From: Clostridia bacterium
Lineage (GTDB): Bacteria; Bacillota; Clostridia; Christensenellales; CAG-314
Length of the DNA: 64,000 nt
Direction: 5' to 3'
NCBI GenBank assembly: GCA_036654455.1
Contig: JAVVRZ010000003.1
Location: 44,357 to 108,356, forward strand
Under the pieces are notes generated by a model that saw only the letters and a program-made list of their open reading frames with translations, made no database searches and was not told where the DNA came from. Made by a program: the position numbers and the translations under genes. This document shows, piece by piece, positions 8,447 through 16,301 of the stretch (its first letter is position 1; every line of letters begins with the position of its first letter).

Positions 8447-8790
8447 CACATACCACCTATTATGCCGGCGGAATAGAGCTTACCGCAAGCGGTAAACATT
8501 TTCTCTTTGGTTGTAAGCAAAATTATGTTGTTTTCTTTGGCTAGTTGAATGGTCTTGTCGTCGGGCAACTTGCCACGAACAAAACAAACGCATTTCATAT
8601 CCATCATAAGAGCAGTTCTAACTACTTGCGGATTGGCTAGCCCGGTAAGAAGAACAGCTTGGTCTTTGACCATAGCAAGCACGTCGGACATCATATCGCT
8701 ACCGCAAGCCGATACGATGTTAGTATCAAGTAAATCTTCTCCGTTTAGCACATCTGCGCTCAATAAAGTTGCTACTTCTCTTATAGTCAT
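8446..8790 (-). CDS. DRTGG-domain protein (first copy)
   Basis: A 114-residue stand-alone DRTGG-domain protein. The core reads DVLAMVKDQAVLLTGLANPQ, then an alpha/beta repeat ending in AKENNIILLTTKEKMF, typical of the family. It follows hndA by 14 bp and overlaps the RsbW-like gene. The ribosome site GGAAG is acceptable. Function is not established; its conserved association with RsbW-like ATPases and regulatory H-cluster proteins suggests a ligand-binding switch. Confidence 0.75.
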   Translation of the reverse strand: MTIREVATLLSADVLNGEDLLDTNIVSACGSDMMSDVLAMVKDQAVLLTGLANPQVVRTALMMDMKCVCFVRGKLPDDKTIQLAKENNIILLTTKEKMFTACGKLYSAGIIGGM

Positions 8791-8804
8791 AACTACTTAC
8801 TTCC

Positions 8805-9305
8805 TTATAAATTTCTGTATTTATCTACAATTTCATCAACTAATTTGGGTGTCATTTTGCCGTATACGTCTTCGTTTACCGTAAGCACCGGCGCAAGACC
8901 GCAACAACCTACGCAACGCATAACTGTAATTGAGAATTTGCCGTCGTCTGTGCATTCGCCTTCGCTAATACCGAGTACGGTAATAAGCCTATCAAGGACG
9001 GCTTTGGCGTCGTTGACATAGCAAGCTGTGCCTAAACATACTGCAAAATTGTATTTTCCCTTAGGAAATAAGCTAAATTGTGAGTAGAAAGTGCCGATAC
9101 CGTACAATTCTTCTTCCGACCTATTAATAGCCTTGCTAACCCTAGTAAGTACTTGTTTAGGCAAATAACCATAAATTACTTGTACTTCTTCAAGCACGGC
9201 TACCGCCGAATCTTTAATACCGGCATACTTGTCAAGAACGGCTTGTAATCTCTTTGCCTGTTCGGCTGTTTCTAAAAAATCACCTTGAATTACTTTTGAG
9301 CTCAT
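8805..9305 (-). CDS. hndA: Hydrogenase [2Fe-2S] subunit HndA (NuoE-like)
   Basis: NuoE-like thioredoxin-fold subunit that carries a [2Fe-2S] cluster in the NAD(P)-linked hydrogenase complex. A helical N-terminal part, with VLEEVQVIYGYLPKQVL typical of NuoE, is followed by ligands Cx4C in CLGTACYV and Cx3C in CVGCCGLAPVL. The 166 residues match the family length. It is the first gene of the operon, with GGGGGA before ATG 9305 and a promoter about 50 nt upstream. Unusually, six regulatory genes separate it from hndB-hndC-hndD. Confidence 0.94.
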   Translation of the reverse strand: MSSKVIQGDFLETAEQAKRLQAVLDKYAGIKDSAVAVLEEVQVIYGYLPKQVLTRVSKAINRSEEELYGIGTFYSQFSLFPKGKYNFAVCLGTACYVNDAKAVLDRLITVLGISEGECTDDGKFSITVMRCVGCCGLAPVLTVNEDVYGKMTPKLVDEIVDKYRNL

Positions 9306-9359
9306 TGTCTTCCCCCTTTGGTATGTATAAATATATTTTTTTAAAGTATAACCTTAAAG

Positions 9360-9388
9360 AGTTTAACATTATTTAGGGCATAAGTCAA
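9360..9388 (-). promoter_or_regulatory. Promoter of the hydrogenase operon
   Basis: On the minus strand TTGACT (9383-9388), 17 bp spacer, then TAAACT (9360-9365) preceded by TG as an extended -10. The predicted start is about 48 nt upstream of hndA. The weak -10 suits activated or regulated transcription. Confidence 0.55.
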
Positions 9389-9401
9389 TAGCAATTTGTT
9401 T

Positions 9402-9417
9402 AAATGTTCTAACATTT
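9402..9417. promoter_or_regulatory. Palindrome upstream of the hydrogenase promoter
   Basis: A perfect inverted repeat, AAATGTT-CT-AACATTT, lies just upstream of the -35 element, centred about 56 bp before the predicted start. That is a typical activator position. The sequence does not match the Rex consensus closely. Confidence 0.4.
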
Positions 9418-9437
9418 TTCGCAAGCGGTAAGCTATT

Positions 9438-10337
9438 TTAAATTAAAGTCCAGATGTCGCTTCTTTCACTTAAAAAATACTTAAATGGTATATCCATCAA
9501 GGTATATGCCCCTTTTTGAGTCAATTTATCAATAGAAAACGATATAGCCCGCATAATACAAGCCGTAAAATACGGGTTAGATTTCATACGACAAGCAAGC
9601 GTTAAGTCGTAGTTTTTACCTACGCAAATTACTTCGCCCTTGTGAGAAATATCATTCTTAACAGAAGCAAATTCTTCTTGATTTACAAAGATTATTTCGC
9701 AGGGATAATCGGCAAAGTAGTTGTAGTCGCCTAGTATTTGCCTTGCAATCTTTGCGTTATCGGCATTGTTTTTAGGTAAAACTATAACTTTTCTTATATG
9801 TTTTTGGTAAGGTTTTTTACTTGGTTGACCTTGATAAGCCAAAGAAATTTCGCTTTCGACAGGTATAGTATAAGCTACGCAGTCTTCTACCCCTTCAATT
9901 TTTCTTACGGCGGAAGAATGACCTAGCGAAACGCCCTTGCCCCAAAAAGTATGAGTATTGCCTAATCGACTTGAAATTGCCCTAGCAAGCGAAAAAAGTC
10001 CGCAGTCCCACCCTGCGCCAACTATTGCGATATTATTATTGCTTTTTGCATTTTTGTCAGCGGTATCAAAATATTCTTTAAAATTACCGTGAACGTCGTA
10101 ACAATCAATGGTAGAAGTATAACGCAAAACTTCGCCGAGCTTTTGAGGCAATATGGTCGAGCTTAGGCACATATAAGCGTAAGTTAAGTTGTGTCTACCA
10201 AGTTTATCGTAATCAAAATAATCAAACGAAGTAGAAATATTCTTTTGCGAAGTATAAATAATGGCTTGCTCATTATGTTCTTGCAAAAGTTGCTCTACCG
10301 CCTTGCCCAAAGCGCCGTAACCTATAATTCCTAACAT
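9438..10337 (-). CDS. ddh: meso-Diaminopimelate dehydrogenase
   Basis: NADPH-dependent enzyme that makes meso-2,6-diaminopimelate from tetrahydrodipicolinate in one step, supplying lysine and peptidoglycan synthesis. The N-terminal Rossmann motif GIIGYGALG is followed by the family-diagnostic GWDCGLFSLARA (usually GWDPG) and TFWGKGVSLGHSSAVRKIEG. The 299 residues are slightly short of the usual 320. It is a single gene, with GAGGT upstream of ATG 10337. The Pro to Cys change in the GWDPG motif is unusual. No terminator is obvious before the hydrogenase promoter. Confidence 0.9.
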   Translation of the reverse strand: MLGIIGYGALGKAVEQLLQEHNEQAIIYTSQKNISTSFDYFDYDKLGRHNLTYAYMCLSSTILPQKLGEVLRYTSTIDCYDVHGNFKEYFDTADKNAKSNNNIAIVGAGWDCGLFSLARAISSRLGNTHTFWGKGVSLGHSSAVRKIEGVEDCVAYTIPVESEISLAYQGQPSKKPYQKHIRKVIVLPKNNADNAKIARQILGDYNYFADYPCEIIFVNQEEFASVKNDISHKGEVICVGKNYDLTLACRMKSNPYFTACIMRAISFSIDKLTQKGAYTLMDIPFKYFLSERSDIWTLI

Positions 10338-10437
10338 TTGTTTTTACCTCACAACATATTTATAATAAAATAAGACTTTTTACAAAATTTGATTAGCCCT
10401 TACTAAATATATGCTAAACAATATTACTAATTAACAC

Positions 10438-10467
10438 TTGACAACTAAGTTAGCGGTAAACTACAAT
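10438..10467 (+). promoter_or_regulatory. Sigma-A promoter for dCMP deaminase
   Basis: TTGACA (10438-10443), 18-bp spacer, TACAAT (10462-10467). The leader is only about 20 nt and contains the AAGGAG ribosome site. Confidence 0.65.
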
Positions 10468-10493
10468 TAATCTATAATAAGGAGAAAACAAGT

Positions 10494-10955
10494 ATGGATA
10501 AGTGGGATAAAAGATTTATGCAACTTGCCTATGCCGTTGCATCGTGGAGTAGTTGTTATCAAACAAATAGACACGTTGGGGCTGTCGTTATCAAAGATAA
10601 ACGCATATTGACAACGGGCTATAACGGAGCGCCTAGCAATATTACAAGTTGCCTAGATAAAGGCGAATGTATGCGCAGAAAACTAGACATTCTTTCCGGC
10701 ACAAGACAGGAATTATGTTACGCCGTTCACGCCGAACAAAACGCAATAATACAAGCCGCAAGAATTGGCATAAGCCTAAACAACGCAACTATGTATGTCA
10801 CGCATCAACCTTGTATAATATGCGCAAAAATGATTATCAATAGCGGTATTAGCCGAATTGTATATAACGAAGGCTACCCCGACGAATTTGCCCTTCAACT
10901 ATTTAAAGAAGCTAATCTTACGGTAGAAAAATGCGATTATGAATTGCCGTTATAG
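10494..10955 (+). CDS. dCMP deaminase (ComEB family)
   Basis: Zinc cytidine/deoxycytidylate deaminase producing dUMP for thymidylate synthesis. The zinc site is complete: HAEQNAI (His and catalytic Glu) and PCIICAKMI (PCxxC). The N-terminal KWDKRFMQLAYAVASWSSC and RHVGAVVIKD match dCMP deaminases, and 153 residues is the normal length. AAGGAG lies nine bases before the ATG. It appears monocistronic between ddh, which is divergent, and groESL. Confidence 0.9.
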   Translation: MDKWDKRFMQLAYAVASWSSCYQTNRHVGAVVIKDKRILTTGYNGAPSNITSCLDKGECMRRKLDILSGTRQELCYAVHAEQNAIIQAARIGISLNNATMYVTHQPCIICAKMIINSGISRIVYNEGYPDEFALQLFKEANLTVEKCDYELPL

Positions 10956-11056
10956 TAAAACAAAAATTACCGCAAAGCTTTAAAAAGCTCTTTTACATAA
11001 TTAAACAAAATCTATAAATATTTGCATTTTTTTATAAAAAAAGTGGTAATTAAATC

Positions 11057-11085
11057 TTGACATTTCATTTTATATGGTTTAAAAT
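11057..11085 (+). promoter_or_regulatory. Sigma-A promoter of groESL
   Basis: TTGACA (11057-11062), 17-bp spacer, TAAAAT (11080-11085). The predicted start near 11092 falls inside the CIRCE operator, the arrangement expected for HrcA repression. Confidence 0.75.
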
Positions 11086-11086
11086 A

Positions 11087-11113
11087 TTAGCAGTCTAATA
11101 GATAGACTGCTAA
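11087..11113. promoter_or_regulatory. CIRCE operator (variant) for HrcA
   Basis: Inverted repeat TTAGCAGTC-N9-GACTGCTAA directly after the -10 element. The canonical CIRCE is TTAGCACTC-N9-GAGTGCTAA. Here the seventh base of each arm is swapped C to G with the matching change on the other arm, so perfect symmetry is kept. Confidence 0.85.
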
Positions 11114-11156
11114 TTTACATTAGTAAAATAAAAAATAAATATATTGGAGGCAAAAT

Positions 11157-13078
<1,922 letters not shown>

Positions 13079-13106
13079 AAAGTATAACAAAACCAAAATT
13101 ACTTTT

Positions 13107-13138
13107 TAGGGGCTTGAACAAATTTGTTCAAGCCCCTA
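13107..13138 (+). terminator. Terminator after groESL
   Basis: A perfect 32-bp palindrome, TAGGGGCTTGAACAAA and its complement, begins 28 bp after the groEL stop, followed by a T-rich CTTTATT. T runs on both sides mean it may also serve as a terminator for the convergent ybaK-like gene. Confidence 0.85.
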
Positions 13139-13251
13139 CTTTATTGCTAAAATTACTTTTTTAAAATTACCTAACTTCTACTTAATTTTTAAACTTCTAC
13201 TATTTAATTTAGTATAAAATATTTTTAATAGTTAAAAATTTTCTTTATTAT

Positions 13252-13725
13252 TTAAACTACGATTTTTTTGGTAAGGTCAACCCAGGCTGTATAATTACTT
13301 AGCTGTTCAAGCTCGTCTATTGTTAATTTTATCGCCGAATTATCTGTTCCGCAAGAAGGGTAAACATATTGATTTGCTTTTAAAGAAACATCAAGATAGA
13401 CCGAAATTTGGCTAGGTATGCCAAAAGGGCAAACTCCGCCTATCTCGTGATTGGTAAATTCCACAACTTGTTGGCTTGTAAGCATGGTCGCTTTTTTGCC
13501 AAAGTAATCTTTATAAAGACGATTGTCGACCTTGCAATCGCCGGCGACAAGTATCATTATACATTTGCCGTCAAGCAAAAACGTAAGCGACTTAGCAATT
13601 TGAGCGGGAGATACACCTACGGCAAGGCTTGCTAACGCAACAGTTGCCGAACTAATGTCAAATAACATAATTTTTTTGTCAAAGCCGAATTTTTGTAAAT
13701 AGAGTTTAGCATTTTCAAGCGACAT
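13252..13725 (-). CDS. YbaK/EbsC-type aminoacyl-tRNA deacylase
   Basis: A 157-residue single-domain protein of the YbaK/ProX superfamily, which hydrolyses mischarged tRNAs, usually Cys-tRNA(Pro). Recognisable parts are the SLAVGVSPAQIAKSLTF segment with the conserved Lys, MILVAGDCKVD, and GGVCPFGIP near the ligand pocket. GGAG precedes ATG 13725. It stands alone, convergent with groEL. Substrate class within the superfamily cannot be fixed by eye. Confidence 0.85.
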   Translation of the reverse strand: MSLENAKLYLQKFGFDKKIMLFDISSATVALASLAVGVSPAQIAKSLTFLLDGKCIMILVAGDCKVDNRLYKDYFGKKATMLTSQQVVEFTNHEIGGVCPFGIPSQISVYLDVSLKANQYVYPSCGTDNSAIKLTIDELEQLSNYTAWVDLTKKIVV

Positions 13726-13778
13726 AATTTTTCTCCAAAGTAACAGTTTATGTATATGGGAGCATTTAATTTTATTTA

Positions 13779-13807
13779 ATTGTACCTAAGTTTAAGATAA
13801 AAATCAA
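13779..13807 (-). promoter_or_regulatory. Promoter of the YbaK-like gene
   Basis: On the minus strand TTGATT (13802-13807), 17-bp spacer, TACAAT (13779-13784). The predicted leader is about 45 nt. Confidence 0.5.
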
Positions 13808-13851
13808 GCAAGTTAGCGAAAGAGAATAAACAAACAATTATTACGTAACTG

Positions 13852-13860
13852 TGGTATAAT
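13852..13860 (+). promoter_or_regulatory. Extended -10 promoter for the DUF2871-like gene
   Basis: TGGTATAAT is an extended -10 element with no clear -35. It lies about 60 nt upstream of the chosen ATG at 13924. Confidence 0.4.
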
Positions 13861-13923
13861 TAAAATATAATGCAAGTTAGCCTTAATTTACAAAATACGA
13901 CAGCTAAAAATATTGGAGGAAAT

Positions 13924-14439
13924 ATGAAAAATAGTAAGACGAACAAAAATTTATCGATTAAGGAATTAATTTCTACTTTTATTGCCTTTATTACTCTTGC
14001 CCTAGTTGTAGAAGTAGCAATTCTTGTGACAACAAAACTTGTGGGTTGGCAACCGTCAATTATGGGTAGACCCTGGGTAGTCTCGGCGCACGTACATATT
14101 ATGGTGCTTGGAGCTTTCTTTACCCTTATAATGATGCTACTTGACAAAAGTTATTCGATTACTAAGACTAAATTATTTAAACCTTTCTTTATTACCTATC
14201 TTGTAGGATTTAGCTTGCTACTTGCCTTTATATTATACAAAGGATTTGTTCAACTACTTGACGCAACAATCATTAACGGGCTACTGCAAGCCGGCGCAGG
14301 TCTTGCTCACATCACTATGTTTGTAAGTTTGTTTATGTTTTGCGCCGTACTTAAAGATGCTTGCAAAGAAAAACCGTTGCTAAATAAAGAACAACCTTAT
14401 GTTCTTAGCTCAAACAACGACCAGTCAAATACAAAATAA
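13924..14439 (+). CDS. DUF2871-like four-helix membrane protein
   Basis: A 171-residue integral membrane protein with four hydrophobic segments (about 15-40, 55-75, 88-108, 120-142). The pattern SAHVHIMVLGAFFTLIMML, followed later by AGAGLAHITMFVSLFMF, resembles DUF2871 proteins, whose function is unknown; the histidines in helix positions recall haem or metal proteins. I chose ATG 13924 because GGAGG lies five bases before it; an upstream in-frame ATG at 13870 has no ribosome site. It appears monocistronic and is followed by a strong terminator. Confidence 0.7.
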   Translation: MKNSKTNKNLSIKELISTFIAFITLALVVEVAILVTTKLVGWQPSIMGRPWVVSAHVHIMVLGAFFTLIMMLLDKSYSITKTKLFKPFFITYLVGFSLLLAFILYKGFVQLLDATIINGLLQAGAGLAHITMFVSLFMFCAVLKDACKEKPLLNKEQPYVLSSNNDQSNTK

Positions 14440-14481
14440 ATAAAAAAATTACAAACAAACGTCAACTGTCTAGTACAAACA

Positions 14482-14520
14482 AAAAACACTAAGAAGGCTA
14501 AAAAGCCCTTAGTGTTTTTT
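14482..14520. terminator. Bidirectional terminator between DUF2871 gene and tRNA-Gly
   Basis: Stem AACACTAAG with CTTAGTGTT, plus an inner GGCT/AGCC stem, is flanked by A runs on one side and T runs on the other. It serves the plus-strand gene and abuts the 3' end of the minus-strand tRNA with no gap. Confidence 0.85.
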
Positions 14521-14594
14521 TGGAGCGGATGAAGGGAATCGAACCCTCAACTAAAGCTTGGGAAGCTTTCGTTTTGCCACTAAACTACATCCGC
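14521..14594 (-). tRNA. tRNA-Gly (anticodon CCC)
   Basis: Full cloverleaf: 7-bp acceptor GCGGATG/CATCCGC, D stem GTTT/AAAC, anticodon stem AAAGC/GCTTT with loop TTCCCAA, T stem GAGGG/CCCTT with loop TTCGATT, discriminator T, and genome-encoded CCA. The anticodon CCC reads only GGG codons, so other glycine tRNAs must lie elsewhere. The terminator follows immediately. Confidence 0.96.
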
Positions 14595-14922
14595 AAATAT
14601 AAAATATTGTAAACTTTGCAAGTAACGCAAATATAAAAAGTCTGTAAGTCCAAAAACAAAATTTGTATATAGGCAAATATTTATATATGTTCATATTTGA
14701 CAAGTGAACATTTGAACATATCTGCATACTCTACTGTTTTTGACTGTGTTGATTTTAACACAACCTTGACAAAAAATCAATATTTTTCTCTTGTTTGTTC
14801 GGTATTTTTATAAACATAGCTTTACTTTGATTATATGTTTAACCTAGTTAAAATATTTTATACTTTCTAAAATGTTATGTATGCCCCAGCCGACTTTTTT
14901 GCCGTAAACATAAGATAGACAA
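14595..14922. other. Non-coding A/T-rich stretch
   Basis: No gene is supported here. It contains an inverted repeat (14685-14721) and a smaller stem, TTGATTTT pairing with AAAATCAA around 14751-14784. TTGACA-like hexamers occur but none has a well-spaced -10 of good quality. A small RNA cannot be excluded. Confidence 0.5.
14685..14721. repeat. Operator-like repeat, copy 1
   Basis: Arms ATATGTTCA and TGAACATAT flank an inner TGAACAT half-site. The elements ATATGTTCATA and GAACATTTGAA recur at 14997-15019, about 310 bp away. Confidence 0.5.
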
Positions 14923-14960
14923 ATTTGCCCCTACTTAATATATGCTAAGTAGAGGCAAAT
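14923..14960 (-). terminator. Terminator of the XRE operon
   Basis: 15-bp arms ATTTGCCCCTACTTA and TAAGTAGAGGCAAAT with one mismatch and an 8-nt loop, extended imperfectly by TAGACAA/TTGTCTA outside. It lies downstream of the acidic LPF-repeat gene on the minus strand. Confidence 0.65.
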
Positions 14961-14996
14961 AAATGTTGTCTATGTTTTAAGAAACTACACGTGTTT

Positions 14997-15019
14997 ATAT
15001 GTTCATACGAACATTTGAA
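14997..15019. repeat. Operator-like repeat, copy 2
   Basis: ATATGTTCATA followed by GAACATTTGAA, the same two elements as at 14685-14721 but with closer spacing. It sits just past the stop of the LPF-repeat gene. Confidence 0.45.
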
Positions 15020-15031
15020 TAAATTTGACTT

Positions 15032-15526
15032 TTATTCGTCTTCGTCGTCTTCGTCTTCGTCTTCTTCTTCTTCGTCTTCTTCTTCGTCTTCTTCTTCGTC
15101 GTCGTCTTCGTCGTCGTCTTCGTCTTCTTCTTCGTCGTCGTCTTCGTCTTCTTCGTCGTCGTCGTCTAAATCGTCTTTGTCTAAATCTTCCTTAGAAACC
15201 TCGTAGTGCATCAACAATTTAATGTCTTTGTCGTCCATAAAAGGGAGCATACTTTGCGTAATTGGCTTACCGTTATCGTTAATATACGCTAGCACAATTT
15301 GGTGCATGGCTTTACTTGAAATAAACGGATAAAACCCCGATAAACCATAATTTGCGTCGGGCTGATTGTAAAGTTTAACAAAAGCTTGATCTATTGCCTT
15401 TTCGCTTGCAAAAGGAAGTACTGAAACTACTTTTGACATAGCCAAATTATCCTTTTCAACTAGTTTGTTTAGATACAAATCAACGTCTTCTTCATCCATA
15501 AATGGAAGTAGGTTGCTAATTTTCAT
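15032..15526 (-). CDS. LPF-repeat protein with long acidic tail
   Basis: I do not recognise this 164-residue protein. The first 110 residues contain four related helical units of about 28-30 residues, each opening with a PF motif: LLPFMDEEDVD, VLPFASEKAID, FYPFISSKAMH, MLPFMDDKDIK. The last 50 residues are almost entirely Asp and Glu, encoded by a simple GTC/TTC trinucleotide tract on the plus strand. No signal peptide or membrane helix is seen. AAGGAAGG precedes the ATG, which overlaps the stop of a 52-codon gene. It is the last gene of an operon led by an XRE regulator. Confidence 0.8.
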   Translation of the reverse strand: MKISNLLPFMDEEDVDLYLNKLVEKDNLAMSKVVSVLPFASEKAIDQAFVKLYNQPDANYGLSGFYPFISSKAMHQIVLAYINDNGKPITQSMLPFMDDKDIKLLMHYEVSKEDLDKDDLDDDDEEDEDDDEEEDEDDDEDDDEEEDEEEDEEEEDEDEDDEDE

Positions 15527-15674
15527 TTGCGTAACCTTCCTTATTTTTATTTTCTTGTTTTTTTATTGGTATACGATAGTATTTTTTGTTGTGACACAAG
15601 CCTGTTTCTTGATTTTTTACGCTAAAATTGTAATTATCTAAAATACAGCTAAAATTTGTAAAATCTACTTTCAT
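15516..15674 (-). CDS. Small 52-residue protein between XRE and LPF-repeat genes
   Basis: A short gene with a strong AGGAGG five bases before its ATG. It begins MKVDFTNFSCILDNYNFSV, has two cysteines and is Lys/Asn-rich toward the end (KKQENKNKEGYANEN). Its ATG overlaps the TGA of the XRE gene (ATGA) and its TAG overlaps the start of the next gene, so it is translationally coupled on both sides. No family is recognised. The coding call rests on the ribosome site and the two overlaps. Confidence 0.72.
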   Translation of the reverse strand: MKVDFTNFSCILDNYNFSVKNQETGLCHNKKYYRIPIKKQENKNKEGYANEN

Positions 15675-16168
15675 ATTCTCCTCCTAAATTTATTAGTTTT
15701 TATTTCTTCTTTATATAATTTTGAATTAAAAAATTGCTTTTCTAAGCCAGTTAGCATATTCCAAAGAGCTTCCATATCAGTATTTAGATATCTTTCTCTA
15801 TTTTTTTTAATGCTTTTTAGTATAAGCATACGTTCTTCTAAGTTAAATTGGTCTATGCAATTTGCAAGATTTATATTCGTTTTGCCCTGTACGATTTGCC
15901 CGATAACATAGTTATGCGAACAATCTGCAAATAAGTCGTCTTCGCTGAGCTGTTTAGGGTTGTCAAGGCAAAGCAAAGTTTCTACATTAACGCCAAATAA
16001 TTCGACAAGACAACAGATATTATCAATGGTAGGCAAGGCTAAACCTTGTTCCCAACGGCTTATAGCTTGTCTAGACACAAGCAGAGTTGTGGCTAATTCG
16101 TCTTGCGTAATGTTGAGCGAAGTTCTAAGATGTCGTATATTCGTTCCTATCTCGACTAAGTTAAGCAT
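15671..16168 (-). CDS. XRE-family helix-turn-helix regulator
   Basis: A 165-residue cytoplasmic DNA-binding protein. The HTH spans about residues 8-62: IRHLRTSLNITQDELATTL, then LLVSRQAISRWEQGLALPT with the classic recognition helix. The rest is helical and not recognised; residues 110-150 may form the oligomerisation or effector part. AAGGAG precedes the ATG. Its own promoter overlaps a 24-bp palindrome, so autoregulation is likely. It heads the operon with the 52-residue and LPF-repeat genes and is divergent from an SDR gene. Confidence 0.88.
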   Translation of the reverse strand: MLNLVEIGTNIRHLRTSLNITQDELATTLLVSRQAISRWEQGLALPTIDNICCLVELFGVNVETLLCLDNPKQLSEDDLFADCSHNYVIGQIVQGKTNINLANCIDQFNLEERMLILKSIKKNRERYLNTDMEALWNMLTGLEKQFFNSKLYKEEIKTNKFRRRI

Positions 16169-16180
16169 TTATTTCTCCTT

Positions 16181-16204
16181 GTTGTGATTGTATTGTATCA
16201 CAAC
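16181..16204. promoter_or_regulatory. Palindromic operator of the XRE operon
   Basis: Perfect 8-bp arms GTTGTGAT and ATCACAAC with an 8-bp spacer. The -10 element of the XRE promoter lies inside it and the ribosome site follows directly, a good place for repression by the XRE protein. Confidence 0.65.
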
Positions 16205-16220
16205 ATAAATTACACTTCAA
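16192..16220 (-). promoter_or_regulatory. Promoter of the XRE operon
   Basis: On the minus strand TTGAAG (16215-16220), 17-bp spacer, TACAAT (16192-16197). The leader is very short, about 17 nt. Confidence 0.6.
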
Positions 16221-16252
16221 GCAATTAGTAATTGCCTATTTTGATAAAACAC

Positions 16253-16281
16253 TTGAAACATAAAATACCTTGTGCTAAAAT
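16253..16281 (+). promoter_or_regulatory. Promoter of the SDR gene
   Basis: TTGAAA (16253-16258), 17-bp spacer, TAAAAT (16276-16281) preceded by TGC as an extended -10. Confidence 0.6.
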
Positions 16282-16301
16282 TATATTGCGGAGGTTAACT
16301 T

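Noticed and set aside
9402..9417. Rex operator at the hydrogenase promoter
   Set aside because: Arms read AAATGTT/AACATTT with a 2-bp spacer and do not match TTGTTAA-N4-TTAACAA.
14685..15019. LexA (SOS) boxes
   Set aside because: The half-sites are in the orders GTTC..GAAC and GAAC..GAAC, not GAAC-N4-GTTC as in the Firmicute SOS box.
14991..15206. Plus-strand poly-Ser open frame
   Set aside because: It is the antisense of the Asp/Glu codon tract of the LPF-repeat gene, with no ribosome site and no non-repetitive content.
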